Shown here piece after piece: positions 1-9,719 of a DNA stretch of 64,000 bases (position 1 is its first letter; each line of letters begins with the position of its first letter). The DNA comes from Pseudomonas protegens. GTDB taxonomy: Bacteria; Pseudomonadota; Gammaproteobacteria; Pseudomonadales; Pseudomonadaceae. Made by a program: the position numbers and the translations under genes. The notes beneath the pieces were generated by a model, which worked only from the letters and a program-made list of their open reading frames with translations, was not told where the DNA came from and did not search any database. The stretch covers positions 4,868,501-4,932,500 of the forward strand of contig NZ_CP031396.1 of the NCBI RefSeq assembly GCF_003363755.1, read 5' to 3'.

Positions 1-1
1 T

Positions 2-388
2 CTGGTTCACGATGCCGCACGCCCCAATCTTTCCCGAGATGACCTGGACAAGCTGCTGAGTGAATTGGCGCACGACCCGGTGGGCGGGCTGTTGGCGGTG
101 CCGGCCCGGGACACCCTGAAGCGGATCGACAAGCACGGAAGGGTTTTGGAAACCGTGGATCGCAGCCTGATCTGGCAAGCCTACACACCGCAGATGTTCC
201 GTCTTGGCGCGCTGCACCGCGCCCTGGCTGACAGCCTGGTGGCCGATGTGGCGATCACCGATGAGGCTTCGGCAATGGAATGGGCCGGGCAGGCGCCACG
301 CCTGATCGAAGGCCGTTCCGACAATCTCAAGGTCACTCGCCCCGAGGATCTTGAGTGGCTGCGCCAGCGTTGGTCCAATCGGCGCTGA
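2..388 (+). CDS. ispD: 2-C-methyl-D-erythritol 4-phosphate cytidylyltransferase, 3' part
   Basis: The first 128 codons visible are the C-terminal half of IspD, which makes CDP-methylerythritol in the MEP isoprenoid pathway. The reading frame is open to the window edge. Recognisable IspD features are the VHDAARPN segment at the very start, the ITDEASAMEW motif, and the ending NLKVTRPEDLEWL. The beginning of the gene lies outside the window. ispF, the gene two steps later in the pathway, lies 3.2 kb downstream, separated by a regulator and formaldehyde-detoxification genes. Confidence 0.93.
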   Translation: MVHDAARPNLSRDDLDKLLSELAHDPVGGLLAVPARDTLKRIDKHGRVLETVDRSLIWQAYTPQMFRLGALHRALADSLVADVAITDEASAMEWAGQAPRLIEGRSDNLKVTRPEDLEWLRQRWSNRR

Positions 389-408
389 TCGCGGGCGGGC
401 GCTGAACC

Positions 409-509
409 TTGTAGCCGCTGCCGCAGGCAGCGAACGACTCCGAAAGAGGCGCCGCTCCTGAAACCCCGAAGGCTCTGCGGGCCTTGCCGCAGCCTGCGGC
501 AAGGCTACA
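409..509. repeat. REP/BIME element behind ispD
   Basis: Two convergent REP-like arms are visible: TTGTAGCCGCTGCCGCAGGC at 409-428 and its near reverse complement, GCCTGCGGCAAGGCTACA, at about 492-509. This is the TGTAGCCGCTGCCGCAGG type of REP common in the P. fluorescens group. It sits between the convergent ends of ispD and the LysR gene. A second copy lies at 43585-43664. Confidence 0.75.
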
Positions 510-1404
510 CATCACGGTATTCCGGGCGTTCGGCCAAGCCCTGCTTGAGATAGTCCACCAGCTTGCGCACTTTCGGCGACAGATGCCGTTGCTGTGGATA
601 GAGCGCCCAGACTGCGGTGTTGGGCGGCTGGTGAGCTTCCAGCAAGGAAACCAGCGTACCGTCCTGCAGGTGCTCCAGAACGTAGTAGTCCGGCAGTTGG
701 CAGAGTCCGACGCCTTGTAACGCCGCGTCCAGCACTGCCTGTCCGCTGTTGCAGCGCCAGTTGCCCTGCACCCTTTGCGAAAATTCGCGCCCGTCGACCT
801 CCAACTGCCAGATATCCGAGCTGCCGATCAGGCAGTTGTGCCGGCTCAATTCCGACAGGCTGTGAGGGCGGCCATAGCGTTCCAGATAGGACGGCGATGC
901 ACATAGGTACATGCGGCGTGGTGCCAGGCGAGTGGCGACCAGGCGTGAGTCCTGCAAGCGTCCCAGGCGAATGGCCAGGTCGAGCCCCTCGTGCACCAGG
1001 TCCAGGGGACGGTTGCTCAGTTCTATGTCCACCCGCAATTGCGGATAAAGGCTCATGAAACGCGTGACCAGCGGCACGATAAAACGCTCGCCATAGGCCA
1101 CTGCGCAAGTCATGCGCAGCATGCCCTTGGGCTCGCTGGTCAGGTCCCCCACGGCGCGCAACGCTTCCTCGCGCCCGTCCTGCAAGCGTTGGCAATGCTG
1201 GAGAAAGGTCTGCCCGGCCTCGGTCAGGGTGACGCGGCGGGTACTGCGATACAGCAGGCGGGTCTGCAAGCGCTCTTCCAGGCGCACCACCTGGCGGCTG
1301 ATATGAGATGAGGACACCCCCAGGCGTTCGGCAGCGGCAGTGAACTGGCTGCATTCGGCGACTGCGACAAATTCGTCGATGCCTTCCCAACGGTTTTCGC
1401 TCAT
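505..1404 (-). CDS. LysR-family transcriptional regulator
   Basis: This 299-residue protein has an N-terminal winged HTH (about residues 8-66, with FTAAAERLGVSSSHISRQV as the helix-turn-helix) and a LysR substrate-binding domain behind it. It is divergent from adhC with a 104-bp gap. The gap holds an ATTAT-N12-ATAAT dyad (1407-1428), a possible LysR operator. By position it may regulate glutathione-dependent formaldehyde oxidation; that is inference only. The ligand is unknown. Confidence 0.85.
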   Translation of the reverse strand: MSENRWEGIDEFVAVAECSQFTAAAERLGVSSSHISRQVVRLEERLQTRLLYRSTRRVTLTEAGQTFLQHCQRLQDGREEALRAVGDLTSEPKGMLRMTCAVAYGERFIVPLVTRFMSLYPQLRVDIELSNRPLDLVHEGLDLAIRLGRLQDSRLVATRLAPRRMYLCASPSYLERYGRPHSLSELSRHNCLIGSSDIWQLEVDGREFSQRVQGNWRCNSGQAVLDAALQGVGLCQLPDYYVLEHLQDGTLVSLLEAHQPPNTAVWALYPQQRHLSPKVRKLVDYLKQGLAERPEYRDV

Positions 1405-1427
1405 TGATTATCCCTGCATGGCAATAA

Positions 1428-2621
<1,194 letters not shown>

Positions 2622-2622
2622 G

Positions 2623-2698
2623 AGCAGCGGCAAGCGGCAAGCCACAAGCACCAAGAGGGGATTCCCACTTGCTGCTCGTAGCTTGCGGCTTGTGGCTG
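2623..2698. repeat. REP-like inverted repeat between adhC and fghA
   Basis: An imperfect dyad: CGGCAAGCGGCAAGCCACAAGC in the left arm and GCTTGCGGCTTGTGGCTGG in the right arm. It has the AAGC/GCAAGC-rich character of a second REP-like family, also seen at 55171-55243. It lies inside a probable two-gene operon and ends just before the fghA Shine-Dalgarno sequence. Confidence 0.6.
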
Positions 2699-2708
2699 GA
2701 GGTCTGCC

Positions 2709-3554
2709 ATGAGTCTGGAAAACCTTTCCTGCCAGAAGAGCTTCGGCGGCTGGCACAAACGCTACAAGCATCACTCTCAGGTGTTGGGCTGTGACATGGT
2801 GTTCGCCGTGTACTTGCCGCCCCAGGCGGAGCTGGGGGGCAAGTTGCCGGTGCTTTACTGGTTGTCCGGCTTGACCTGCACCGACGAGAACTTCATGCAA
2901 AAGGCCGGCGCCCAGCGCCTGGCGGCGGAACTGGGCCTGATCATCGTGGCTCCGGATACCAGCCCTCGCGGCGCTGGGGTGCCCGGTGACCCGGAGGGCG
3001 CCTGGGACTTTGGCCTGGGGGCCGGGTTCTATCTGAACGCGACACAGGAGCCCTGGACCCAGCATTATCGGATGCATGACTATGTGGTGAACGAGCTGCC
3101 GGAGTTGGTGGAGGCGCACTTTCCCGCGTCGCAGAAACGTGGGATCAGCGGCCACTCCATGGGTGGTCACGGGGCGTTGGTCTGTGCGTTGCGTAATCCC
3201 GGTCGCTATCAGTCGGTTTCGGCGTTCGCTCCTATCAGTAATCCCATGGATTGTCCTTGGGGGCAGAAAGCGTTTTCCCGGTATCTGGGGGAAGAGCGCT
3301 CACGCTGGCGCGAGTGGGATGCCAGCGTATTGATCGCCGAGGCCACGGAGAAGCTGCCGTTGCTAGTGGATCAGGGGGATCGCGACGATTTCCTTGCCGG
3401 CCAGCTCAAGCCTGAAGTTCTGCAGCAAGCGGCAAAGAATGCCGGGCATGAGCTGACGCTGCGCATGCAGCCCGGTTATGACCACAGCTACTTCTTTATC
3501 GCCAGCTTTATAGACGATCACTTGCAGCACCATGCACGTGCTCTTAACGCCTAA
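2709..3554 (+). CDS. fghA: S-formylglutathione hydrolase
   Basis: This 281-residue alpha/beta-hydrolase of the esterase D family hydrolyses S-formylglutathione to formate and glutathione, completing the pathway begun by adhC. The nucleophile elbow is GHSMGG (Ser at about residue 150). The catalytic His lies in the C-terminal PGYDHSYFFI segment. A GGAGG ribosome site at 2698-2702 supports the ATG at 2709. Length and motifs match the family. Confidence 0.95.
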   Translation: MSLENLSCQKSFGGWHKRYKHHSQVLGCDMVFAVYLPPQAELGGKLPVLYWLSGLTCTDENFMQKAGAQRLAAELGLIIVAPDTSPRGAGVPGDPEGAWDFGLGAGFYLNATQEPWTQHYRMHDYVVNELPELVEAHFPASQKRGISGHSMGGHGALVCALRNPGRYQSVSAFAPISNPMDCPWGQKAFSRYLGEERSRWREWDASVLIAEATEKLPLLVDQGDRDDFLAGQLKPEVLQQAAKNAGHELTLRMQPGYDHSYFFIASFIDDHLQHHARALNA

Positions 3555-3577
3555 TACCCGCCAAAGCAGGTAGAATC

Positions 3578-3606
3578 ACGCCCTGACTTTTTCGGGGCGT
3601 TTTTTT
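3578..3606 (+). terminator. Terminator behind fghA, abutting the ispF start codon
   Basis: A 9-bp stem (ACGCCCTGA paired with TCGGGGCGT, loop of about 5 nt) is followed by a run of T residues that ends directly at the ispF ATG (3607). The 3' arm contains GGGG at a distance where it could serve as the ispF ribosome site. Confidence 0.75.
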
Positions 3607-4080
3607 ATGCGTATTGGCCACGGCTACGATGTGCACCGTTTCGCTGAGGGCGACTTCATTACTTTGGGCGGTGTGCGTATCGCCCATCATTGCGGCTTGC
3701 TCGCCCACTCCGACGGTGATGTGGTGTTGCACGCACTCACTGATGCCCTGCTGGGCGCCGCGGCGCTGGGGGATATCGGCAAGCATTTTCCGGACACCGA
3801 TCCGCAGTTCAAAGGTGCCGACAGCCGCGTCCTGCTGCGTCATGTTGTCGCGCTGATCCATGCCAAAGGCTGGAAGGTCGGCAACGTCGACAACACCATC
3901 GTCGCCCAGGCCCCAAAAATGGCGCCTCATATTGAAACCATGCGGGCCTTGATTGCCGAGGACCTGCAAGTCGAACTGGATCAAGTGAACGTGAAGGCCA
4001 CCACCACCGAAAAACTCGGTTTCGTCGGTCGCGAGGAAGGTATCGCGGTGCACTCCGTGGCCTTGTTGCTGCGCCCATGA
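3607..4080 (+). CDS. ispF: 2-C-methyl-D-erythritol 2,4-cyclodiphosphate synthase
   Basis: This 157-residue protein begins [12 protein letters not shown], as the family does. It converts CDP-ME 2-phosphate to the cyclodiphosphate in the MEP pathway. Zinc ligands Asp8, His10 and His42 are visible. Its last bases overlap the truD start by 4 bp (ATGA). There is no separate Shine-Dalgarno sequence, because a terminator hairpin ends at the start codon. Confidence 0.96.
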   Translation: MRIGHGYDVHRFAEGDFITLGGVRIAHHCGLLAHSDGDVVLHALTDALLGAAALGDIGKHFPDTDPQFKGADSRVLLRHVVALIHAKGWKVGNVDNTIVAQAPKMAPHIETMRALIAEDLQVELDQVNVKATTTEKLGFVGREEGIAVHSVALLLRP

Positions 4081-5135
4081 ATGAACTGCAACTGTTGGGC
4101 CCGCGGGCCTATGGTGATGCCCTGGGCAGCGCGGTGCTCAAGGCTACTGCCGAAGATTTCCAGGTCGATGAAGTGCTCGATATCCCGCTGAGCGGTGAAG
4201 GCGAGCACCTGTGGCTGTGGGTGGAAAAGCGTGGCTTGAACACCGAAGAGGCCGCGCGGCGTATTGCCAAGGCCGCCGGAGTGTCGTTGCGCACTGTGAG
4301 CTACGCCGGGCTCAAGGATCGCCAGGCGCTGACTCGCCAATGGTTCAGTGTGCAACTGCCGGGCAAGGCTGATCCGGATCTTGGCGCGTCGGAAAACCAC
4401 ACTCTGACAATCCTCAAGGCCACCCGCCACAAGCGCAAGCTACAGCGTGGAGCCCATGCGGCCAACGGTTTTACCCTGCGTCTCACGGAGCTTACGGCGG
4501 ACCATTCGGCCATTGATGAGCGTTTGCAGCAGATTGCCCAGTTTGGGATTCCCAACTATTTCGGCGCCCAGCGTTTTGGCCACGACGGCGGCAATCTAGT
4601 GGATGCCCGCGGCTGGGCCGCGCGCCAGGCACTGCCAGAGCAGCGCAATGTGCGTTCGCGGTTGTTGTCTACGGCCCGCAGCTACTTGTTCAACCAGGTG
4701 CTGGCAGCACGGGTGGCGGACGGCAGCTGGCAGCAGGCGCAGATAGGTGACCTGCTGGCGTTTACCGACAGTCGCAGCTTTTTCATGGCCGGGCCTGATG
4801 AATGCTCGGACCCACGCCTGGCGATTCTCGACCTGCACCCCACCGGGCCGCTGTGGGGGGAGGGTGTTTCTCCGGCGGGCGGTGTATCCCATGAGCTTGA
4901 GCAACAGATTGCCGACCGTGAGGCGGCACTGTGCGATTGGCTGATTAAAGCCGGCATGAGCCACGAACGACGCATCCTGCGGCTGCCCATTGGCGGTTTG
5001 ACGTGGCATTATCCCGAGCCTGACATTCTGCAACTGGAATTCGTCCTGCCGGCCGGGTGTTTCGCCACCGCATTGGTGCGTGAACTCGTCGATCTGGTGC
5101 CGGTGGGGCAGACGGACAGCTCATGCGTATTCTGA
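4077..5135 (+). CDS. truD: tRNA pseudouridine(13) synthase
   Basis: The 352-residue TruD makes pseudouridine 13 in tRNA-Glu. The catalytic Asp81 lies in [14 protein letters not shown], the family signature. The start overlaps ispF by ATGA and the end overlaps surE by 13 bp, so ispF-truD-surE-pcm read as one translationally linked unit. Confidence 0.95.
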   Translation: MNELQLLGPRAYGDALGSAVLKATAEDFQVDEVLDIPLSGEGEHLWLWVEKRGLNTEEAARRIAKAAGVSLRTVSYAGLKDRQALTRQWFSVQLPGKADPDLGASENHTLTILKATRHKRKLQRGAHAANGFTLRLTELTADHSAIDERLQQIAQFGIPNYFGAQRFGHDGGNLVDARGWAARQALPEQRNVRSRLLSTARSYLFNQVLAARVADGSWQQAQIGDLLAFTDSRSFFMAGPDECSDPRLAILDLHPTGPLWGEGVSPAGGVSHELEQQIADREAALCDWLIKAGMSHERRILRLPIGGLTWHYPEPDILQLEFVLPAGCFATALVRELVDLVPVGQTDSSCVF

Positions 5136-5872
5136 TTTCTAACGATGATGGGGTAACTGCACCCGGTATCGCCGCGCTGCATGCTGCGTTGGCGGATTAC
5201 GCCGAGTGTGTGGTTATCGCACCGGATCAAGACAAAAGCGGCGCCAGCAGTTCGCTGACGCTCGACCGTCCGTTGCATCCGCATACCCTCGGCAATGGCT
5301 TCATCAGTATCAATGGCACACCGACCGACTGTGTTCACCTGGGGCTTAACGGCCTGTTGGAGCATGAGCCGGACATGGTGGTGTCGGGAATCAACCTGGG
5401 GGCCAACCTCGGTGATGACGTGCTGTATTCCGGAACGGTCGCCGCTGCGCTTGAAGGACGTTTCCTGCAGCGCCCGGCGATTGCCTTTTCGCTGGTGTCG
5501 AGGCAGGTAGAAAACCTCGCCACGGCTGCCCATTTCGCGCGCAAGCTGGTACAGGCTCAGGGCTTGCTGGATTTGCCACCACGGACGGTGTTGAACGTGA
5601 ATATTCCCAATCTGCCGCTTGATCATATCCGTGGCATACAGCTGACCCGCCTGGGCCATCGCGCGCGCGCAGCGGCTCCCATGAAGGTCGTCGATCCCCG
5701 TGGCAAGTCGGGTTACTGGATTGCCGCCGCAGGGGACGCTGAAGATGGCGGTCCAGGTACTGACTTCCATGCTGTCATGCAAGGTTATGTGTCGATCACG
5801 CCGTTACAGCTCGATCGCACCTTCAATGAGGCGTTCAGGAGTCTGGATGGTTGGTTGGAGGGGCTGCGCTGA
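5123..5872 (+). CDS. surE: 5'/3'-nucleotidase SurE
   Basis: The 249-residue protein starts [10 protein letters not shown], with the Asp8-Asp9 metal-binding pair of SurE, and carries [22 protein letters not shown]. It is a metal-dependent nucleoside monophosphatase tied to stationary-phase survival. Conserved neighbourhood with pcm, nlpD and rpoS. It overlaps truD upstream. Confidence 0.96.
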   Translation: MRILISNDDGVTAPGIAALHAALADYAECVVIAPDQDKSGASSSLTLDRPLHPHTLGNGFISINGTPTDCVHLGLNGLLEHEPDMVVSGINLGANLGDDVLYSGTVAAALEGRFLQRPAIAFSLVSRQVENLATAAHFARKLVQAQGLLDLPPRTVLNVNIPNLPLDHIRGIQLTRLGHRARAAAPMKVVDPRGKSGYWIAAAGDAEDGGPGTDFHAVMQGYVSITPLQLDRTFNEAFRSLDGWLEGLR

Positions 5873-5913
5873 TGGCTCGTGAGCAGGACGATTTGCTACG
5901 ACGGGGAATAGGT

Positions 5914-6549
5914 ATGACTTCCCAGCGAACCCGCGAGCGCCTGATCCAACGGCTTTACGATGAGGGCCTGTCCAATCCCCAGGTATTGGAAGTCATTCGT
6001 CGTACACCACGGCATCTGTTCGTTGATGAGGCTCTGGCGCACCGTGCCTATGAAGACACAGCGCTGCCCATCGGCCATAACCAGACGATCTCCCAGCCTT
6101 ATATGGTGGCTCGCATGAGCGAGTTGCTGTTGGCGGCTGGCCCGCTGGACAAAGTGCTGGAGATCGGTACCGGTTCTGGCTACCAGACGGCAGTACTGTC
6201 GCAGTTGGTTGAGCGGGTGTTTTCGGTGGAGCGGATCAAGGTCCTGCAGGATCGGGCCAAGGAGCGTCTGCAGGAATTGAACCTGCGTAATGTGGTGTTC
6301 CGCTGGGGCGATGGTTGGGAGGGCTGGCCAGCGTTGGCGCCTTACAACGGCATCATCGTCACCGCCGTGGCTACCGATATTCCTCAGGCACTGCTTGATC
6401 AACTGGCGCCTGGTGGGCGCCTGGTCATTCCAGTGGGAGCCGGAGAAGTACAGCAGTTGATGCTGATCATTCGTGAAGAACATGGCTTTGCCCGACATGT
6501 CCTGGGGGCGGTGCGGTTTGTGCCGTTGCTCAATGGGCCACTGGCCTGA
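5914..6549 (+). CDS. pcm: Protein-L-isoaspartate O-methyltransferase
   Basis: This SAM-dependent enzyme repairs isoaspartyl residues. The SAM motif [12 protein letters not shown] and the region [15 protein letters not shown] are clear. I chose the ATG at 5914 ([10 protein letters not shown], 211 residues) because it matches the length I know for Pseudomonas Pcm. An ATG at 5872, overlapping the surE stop, would add 14 residues ([14 protein letters not shown]) and is possible through translational coupling. Confidence 0.93.
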   Translation: MTSQRTRERLIQRLYDEGLSNPQVLEVIRRTPRHLFVDEALAHRAYEDTALPIGHNQTISQPYMVARMSELLLAAGPLDKVLEIGTGSGYQTAVLSQLVERVFSVERIKVLQDRAKERLQELNLRNVVFRWGDGWEGWPALAPYNGIIVTAVATDIPQALLDQLAPGGRLVIPVGAGEVQQLMLIIREEHGFARHVLGAVRFVPLLNGPLA

Positions 6550-6761
6550 GCATTTATCGCCACGTGGGTGAATTCTGTTTGCCGGGTTGTGTCTTATTGC
6601 CGTATTGATCGGCAATGAGTGGGACTGCGATCAATGGCAACCTCTTGTGACTGTGTGTTGCGCTTTGCCAGCCGTAAAGCGCCTGCCTCCAGTTATACTT
6701 GCGTCATTTCATGCCTGAGCCAGGCAATTAATATCGTCAACCACCATAAAGGGAGCGGCGG

Positions 6762-7622
6762 GTGAGTCTCACAGTCATTGCGCAGCGTATGGGTATAACA
6801 AGCTTTCAGCGACTGATGATTGGCCTTGTCTTGAGTTCCTTGTTGGTCGGTTGCTCCAGCACCAAGTCCAGCAGTGTGGGTGTGGTTGAACGCAGTAATA
6901 ATGCAGCGCCTCAGCGTCCAACTGTGACCACCGGACAATATGTAGTACGTCGCGGGGATACGCTGTTCTCCATCGCGTTTCGCTACGGCTGGGATTACAA
7001 GGCGTTGGCTGCTCGTAACAATATTGCCGAGCCCTATACCATCCATCCTGGGCAAACCATTCGTTTTGATGGTCGCACGGGTGTTGCGCCGACAACTGTG
7101 GTTACCAGCACCCAGTCTGGTGCATCGTCCTCCAGCAAGACCACGGTTATTCGTCGTCCGGCGGGGGCAACGACAGCCACCGCAACGGGCACTTCTACAG
7201 CTACTGCAAGCAAGCCGGCGCCCGCTCCGGCTACGCCTGCAGGCCCCGCTCCGACGGGCTGGGGCTGGCCTTCCAACGGTGTTCTGATTGGAAAATTCTC
7301 TTCAAACGGTAGTTTGAATAAAGGCATTGATATCGCCGGGGATTTGGGACAGCCTGTTTTAGCTGCGTCTGATGGGACGGTGGTTTACGCCGGGAGTGGC
7401 TTAAGGGGCTACGGCGAATTAGTCATCATCAAACACAACGAAACCTACGTCAGTGCTTACGGCCACAACCGCAAGCTATTGGTTCGGGAGGGACAGCAGG
7501 TCAAAGTCGGACAGACAATTGCCGAGATGGGATCAACTGGTACAGACCGGGTGAAACTGCACTTTGAGATTCGCCGACAAGGTAAACCTGTAGATCCGCT
7601 GCAATTCCTGCCACGTCGTTGA
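6762..7622 (+). CDS. nlpD: LysM/M23 lipoprotein, amidase activator NlpD
   Basis: The 286-residue protein starts with GTG behind an AAAGGGAGCGG ribosome site. It has a lipoprotein signal with lipobox LLVGC (Cys31), a LysM domain at about residues 60-105 (YVVRRGDTLFSIAFRYGWDY), a Ser/Thr/Ala/Pro-rich linker, and a C-terminal M23 (LytM) domain. In the M23 domain the usual zinc ligands look degenerate, as in NlpD activators of septal amidases. In gamma-proteobacteria the rpoS promoter often lies in this gene. Confidence 0.94.
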   Translation: MSLTVIAQRMGITSFQRLMIGLVLSSLLVGCSSTKSSSVGVVERSNNAAPQRPTVTTGQYVVRRGDTLFSIAFRYGWDYKALAARNNIAEPYTIHPGQTIRFDGRTGVAPTTVVTSTQSGASSSSKTTVIRRPAGATTATATGTSTATASKPAPAPATPAGPAPTGWGWPSNGVLIGKFSSNGSLNKGIDIAGDLGQPVLAASDGTVVYAGSGLRGYGELVIIKHNETYVSAYGHNRKLLVREGQQVKVGQTIAEMGSTGTDRVKLHFEIRRQGKPVDPLQFLPRR

Positions 7623-7631
7623 TCCGTTACC

Positions 7632-7663
7632 AGCCTGTTCCGCTCACGTAGAGGGAACAGGCT
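7632..7663 (+). other. Perfect 10-bp hairpin in the nlpD-rpoS gap
   Basis: AGCCTGTTCC (7632-7641) pairs perfectly with GGAACAGGCT (7654-7663) across a 12-nt loop. No T run follows, so it is not a standard terminator. It ends 65 nt before the rpoS start, inside any rpoS leader transcript, and could affect processing or translation. Confidence 0.6.
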
Positions 7664-7728
7664 CCAGCGTTGCCAAGGATTAAGGCGACGCTTGAGCCTG
7701 AGGTCGAACTCACCAAAGGACTATAACA

Positions 7729-8736
7729 ATGGCTCTCAGTAAAGAAGTGCCGGAGTTTGACATCGACGATGAAGTTCTCCTTATGGAGAGCAGCATCGAT
7801 ATGGATTCGATGTCGAATAATGAGGGGGCAACTCCACCTTCCGTTCGCGCCAAATCCAAAAGCTCCGCTTCAGTTAAGCAACACAAGTACATTGATTACA
7901 CGCGTGCCCTCGATGCAACGCAGTTGTACCTCAATGAAATCGGCTTTTCTCCATTGCTCTCTCCTGAAGAGGAAGTGCACTTTGCGCGTTTGTCGCAGAG
8001 TGGCGACCCCGCCGGGCGCAAGCGCATGATTGAAAGTAACTTGCGACTGGTGGTGAAAATTGCCCGGCGCTATGTCAATCGTGGATTGTCGCTGCTGGAC
8101 CTGATCGAAGAGGGTAATCTCGGCCTGATCCGGGCAGTGGAGAAGTTCGACCCGGAACGCGGCTTCCGCTTTTCGACCTACGCCACCTGGTGGATTCGCC
8201 AGACCATCGAACGGGCGATCATGAATCAAACCCGGACCATTCGGTTGCCGATTCATGTGGTCAAAGAGCTTAACGTCTACTTGCGCGCCGCCCGTGAGTT
8301 GACGCAAAAACTCGATCATGAACCCTCTCCCGAAGAAATCGCCAACCTGCTGGAGAAGCCGGTGGCTGAAGTCAAACGCATGCTCGGTCTGAATGAGCGG
8401 GTTTCTTCGGTTGATGTCTCGCTGGGACCGGATTCGGATAAAACCCTGCTGGATACCTTGACTGACGATCGTCCAACGGATCCTTGTGAACTGTTGCAGG
8501 ACGATGATCTGTCGCAAAGCATCGATCAATGGCTGTCCGAATTGACTGAAAAGCAGCGTGAAGTGGTGGTTCGCCGCTTTGGCCTGCGAGGTCATGAGAG
8601 CAGCACTCTTGAAGATGTTGGCCTGGAGATTGGCCTGACCCGTGAGCGGGTTCGACAAATCCAGGTTGAAGGCCTCAAACGCCTGCGAGAGATCCTTGAA
8701 AAGAATGGGTTGTCCAGTGAGTCTCTATTTCAGTAG
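7729..8736 (+). CDS. rpoS: RNA polymerase sigma factor RpoS
   Basis: The 335-residue stationary-phase/general stress sigma factor has region 1.2 ([16 protein letters not shown]), region 2 ([45 protein letters not shown]), region 3 and region 4 with the final HTH ([20 protein letters not shown]). It starts at ATG 7729 behind an AAAGGA site. In Pseudomonas it works alongside Gac/Rsm control, whose RNA rsmZ lies immediately downstream. Confidence 0.98.
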   Translation: MALSKEVPEFDIDDEVLLMESSIDMDSMSNNEGATPPSVRAKSKSSASVKQHKYIDYTRALDATQLYLNEIGFSPLLSPEEEVHFARLSQSGDPAGRKRMIESNLRLVVKIARRYVNRGLSLLDLIEEGNLGLIRAVEKFDPERGFRFSTYATWWIRQTIERAIMNQTRTIRLPIHVVKELNVYLRAARELTQKLDHEPSPEEIANLLEKPVAEVKRMLGLNERVSSVDVSLGPDSDKTLLDTLTDDRPTDPCELLQDDDLSQSIDQWLSELTEKQREVVVRRFGLRGHESSTLEDVGLEIGLTRERVRQIQVEGLKRLREILEKNGLSSESLFQ

Positions 8737-8757
8737 CTTCTGGAACTGACTCGCAAG

Positions 8758-8783
8758 AGCCCCGATCTATTCGGGGCTTTTTA
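8758..8783 (+). terminator. rpoS terminator
   Basis: AGCCCCGA (8758-8765) and TCGGGGCT (8771-8778) form an 8-bp stem with a 5-nt loop, followed by a T run. It starts 22 nt after the rpoS stop. Confidence 0.9.
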
Positions 8784-8849
8784 TTGCTTGATTATTTTGA
8801 TTCTGAGCTTTGGGATTCTGGTCAGGGTTGGGATTACTCTTCACTGGCG

Positions 8850-8867
8850 TGTAAGCAATAGATTACG
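8850..8867 (+). promoter_or_regulatory. Candidate GacA upstream activating sequence of rsmZ
   Basis: TGTAAGCAATAGATTACG matches the GacA box TGTAAG-N6-CTTACA in the left half (6/6) and in 4 of 6 positions of the right half. It lies about 190 bp before the inferred rsmZ start, near the distance known for Gac-controlled rsm genes. The 302-bp stretch from the rpoS stop to rsmZ holds no gene. Confidence 0.75.
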
Positions 8868-9002
8868 TTTTCGTAAGTGTTCGGTTCTCGATTGCTTCAG
8901 ACTTGCCTGAAATGTTTTAAGTGATTTTTTATGTTGTTGATTTATAAGTATTTTTTAAGTCTTTCTGTTTGTGTTCGACAAGTTTTCCGGGGAATAGTGC
9001 GA

Positions 9003-9030
9003 TTGCTCTTACCAGAGAATTCTCTAATAT
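9003..9030 (+). promoter_or_regulatory. rsmZ core promoter
   Basis: TTGCTC (9003-9008) and TAATAT (9025-9030) are spaced by 16 bp. The -10 ends 8 nt before the inferred RNA start at 9039. Confidence 0.75.
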
Positions 9031-9038
9031 CAGCCCTG

Positions 9039-9166
9039 TGTCGACGGATAGACACAGCCATCAAGGATGATGGTCAGGACATCGCAGGAAGCGATTCATC
9101 AGGACGATGAAAAGGAACACAGGGACTAGGGAAAAATGTGGGCGGGTCATACCGCCCCTTTTTTTT
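9039..9166 (+). ncRNA. rsmZ: Small regulatory RNA RsmZ
   Basis: The position between rpoS and fdxA, the start TGTCGACGG, and repeated exposed GGA motifs (ACGGAT, AAGGATG, CAGGACA, CAGGAAG, CAGGACG, AAGGAAC) identify the RsmA/RsmE-titrating RNA of the Gac/Rsm cascade. The RNA ends in a GGGCGG/CCGCCC terminator (9140-9157) plus T run. The length of about 127 nt agrees with the P. protegens RNA as I remember it. It relieves translational repression of secondary-metabolism and exoproduct genes. Confidence 0.93.
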
Positions 9167-9212
9167 GCCTGTCGAAAAGTCCGGAGGACAAGAGCCCTAT
9201 TCCCAGAAATGC

Positions 9213-9236
9213 AAAAAGGCCCGCAAGGGGCCTTTT
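9213..9236 (-). terminator. fdxA terminator
   Basis: AAAAAGGCCC...GGGGCCTTTT palindrome with a GCAA-type loop, 18 nt beyond the fdxA stop on the minus strand. A/T runs on both sides could make it bidirectional with rsmZ. Confidence 0.8.
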
Positions 9237-9253
9237 CAGGAACGCGGGGGCAA

Positions 9254-9577
9254 TCAGCGTTCGAGGTCTTTGATCTTGCCTTTGACGCCATCCCACTCTG
9301 CGGCATCCGGCAACGATTCTTTCTTTTCAGTGATATTCGGCCAGATCTCTGCCAGCTCGACGTTCAGCTGAATGAACTCCTGCATCTCCTCCGGGACTTC
9401 ATCCTCGGAGAAAATGGCTACAGCCGGGCATTCAGGCTCGCACAGCGCGCAGTCAATGCACTCATCCGGGTGAATCACCAGGAAGTTCGGCCCTTCGTAA
9501 AAGCAGTCCACCGGACAGACTTCTACGCAGTCGGTGTACTTGCACTTGATGCAGTTGTCGGTGACGACGAAGGTCAT
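9254..9577 (-). CDS. fdxA: 7Fe ferredoxin FdxA
   Basis: The 107-residue ferredoxin has the N-terminal [26 protein letters not shown] and the second cluster motif [12 protein letters not shown], as in [3Fe-4S][4Fe-4S] ferredoxins of the Azotobacter FdI type. It is a cytoplasmic electron carrier. The place beside mutS and rpoS is conserved in pseudomonads. Confidence 0.96.
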   Translation of the reverse strand: MTFVVTDNCIKCKYTDCVEVCPVDCFYEGPNFLVIHPDECIDCALCEPECPAVAIFSEDEVPEEMQEFIQLNVELAEIWPNITEKKESLPDAAEWDGVKGKIKDLER

Positions 9578-9719
9578 TTCTAATTCTCTCCTCAGGCGGC
9601 GGCAGCGGAGCCCCTACATGACGGGGTCGCCAGGTTTGGGAGCGATAGTCTGCGAACCAGGCTAATAGTCCGCAGCATCCCAAACCGCGCGAGATTCTAA
9701 CAGCTTGAAGGCGTTCGCG

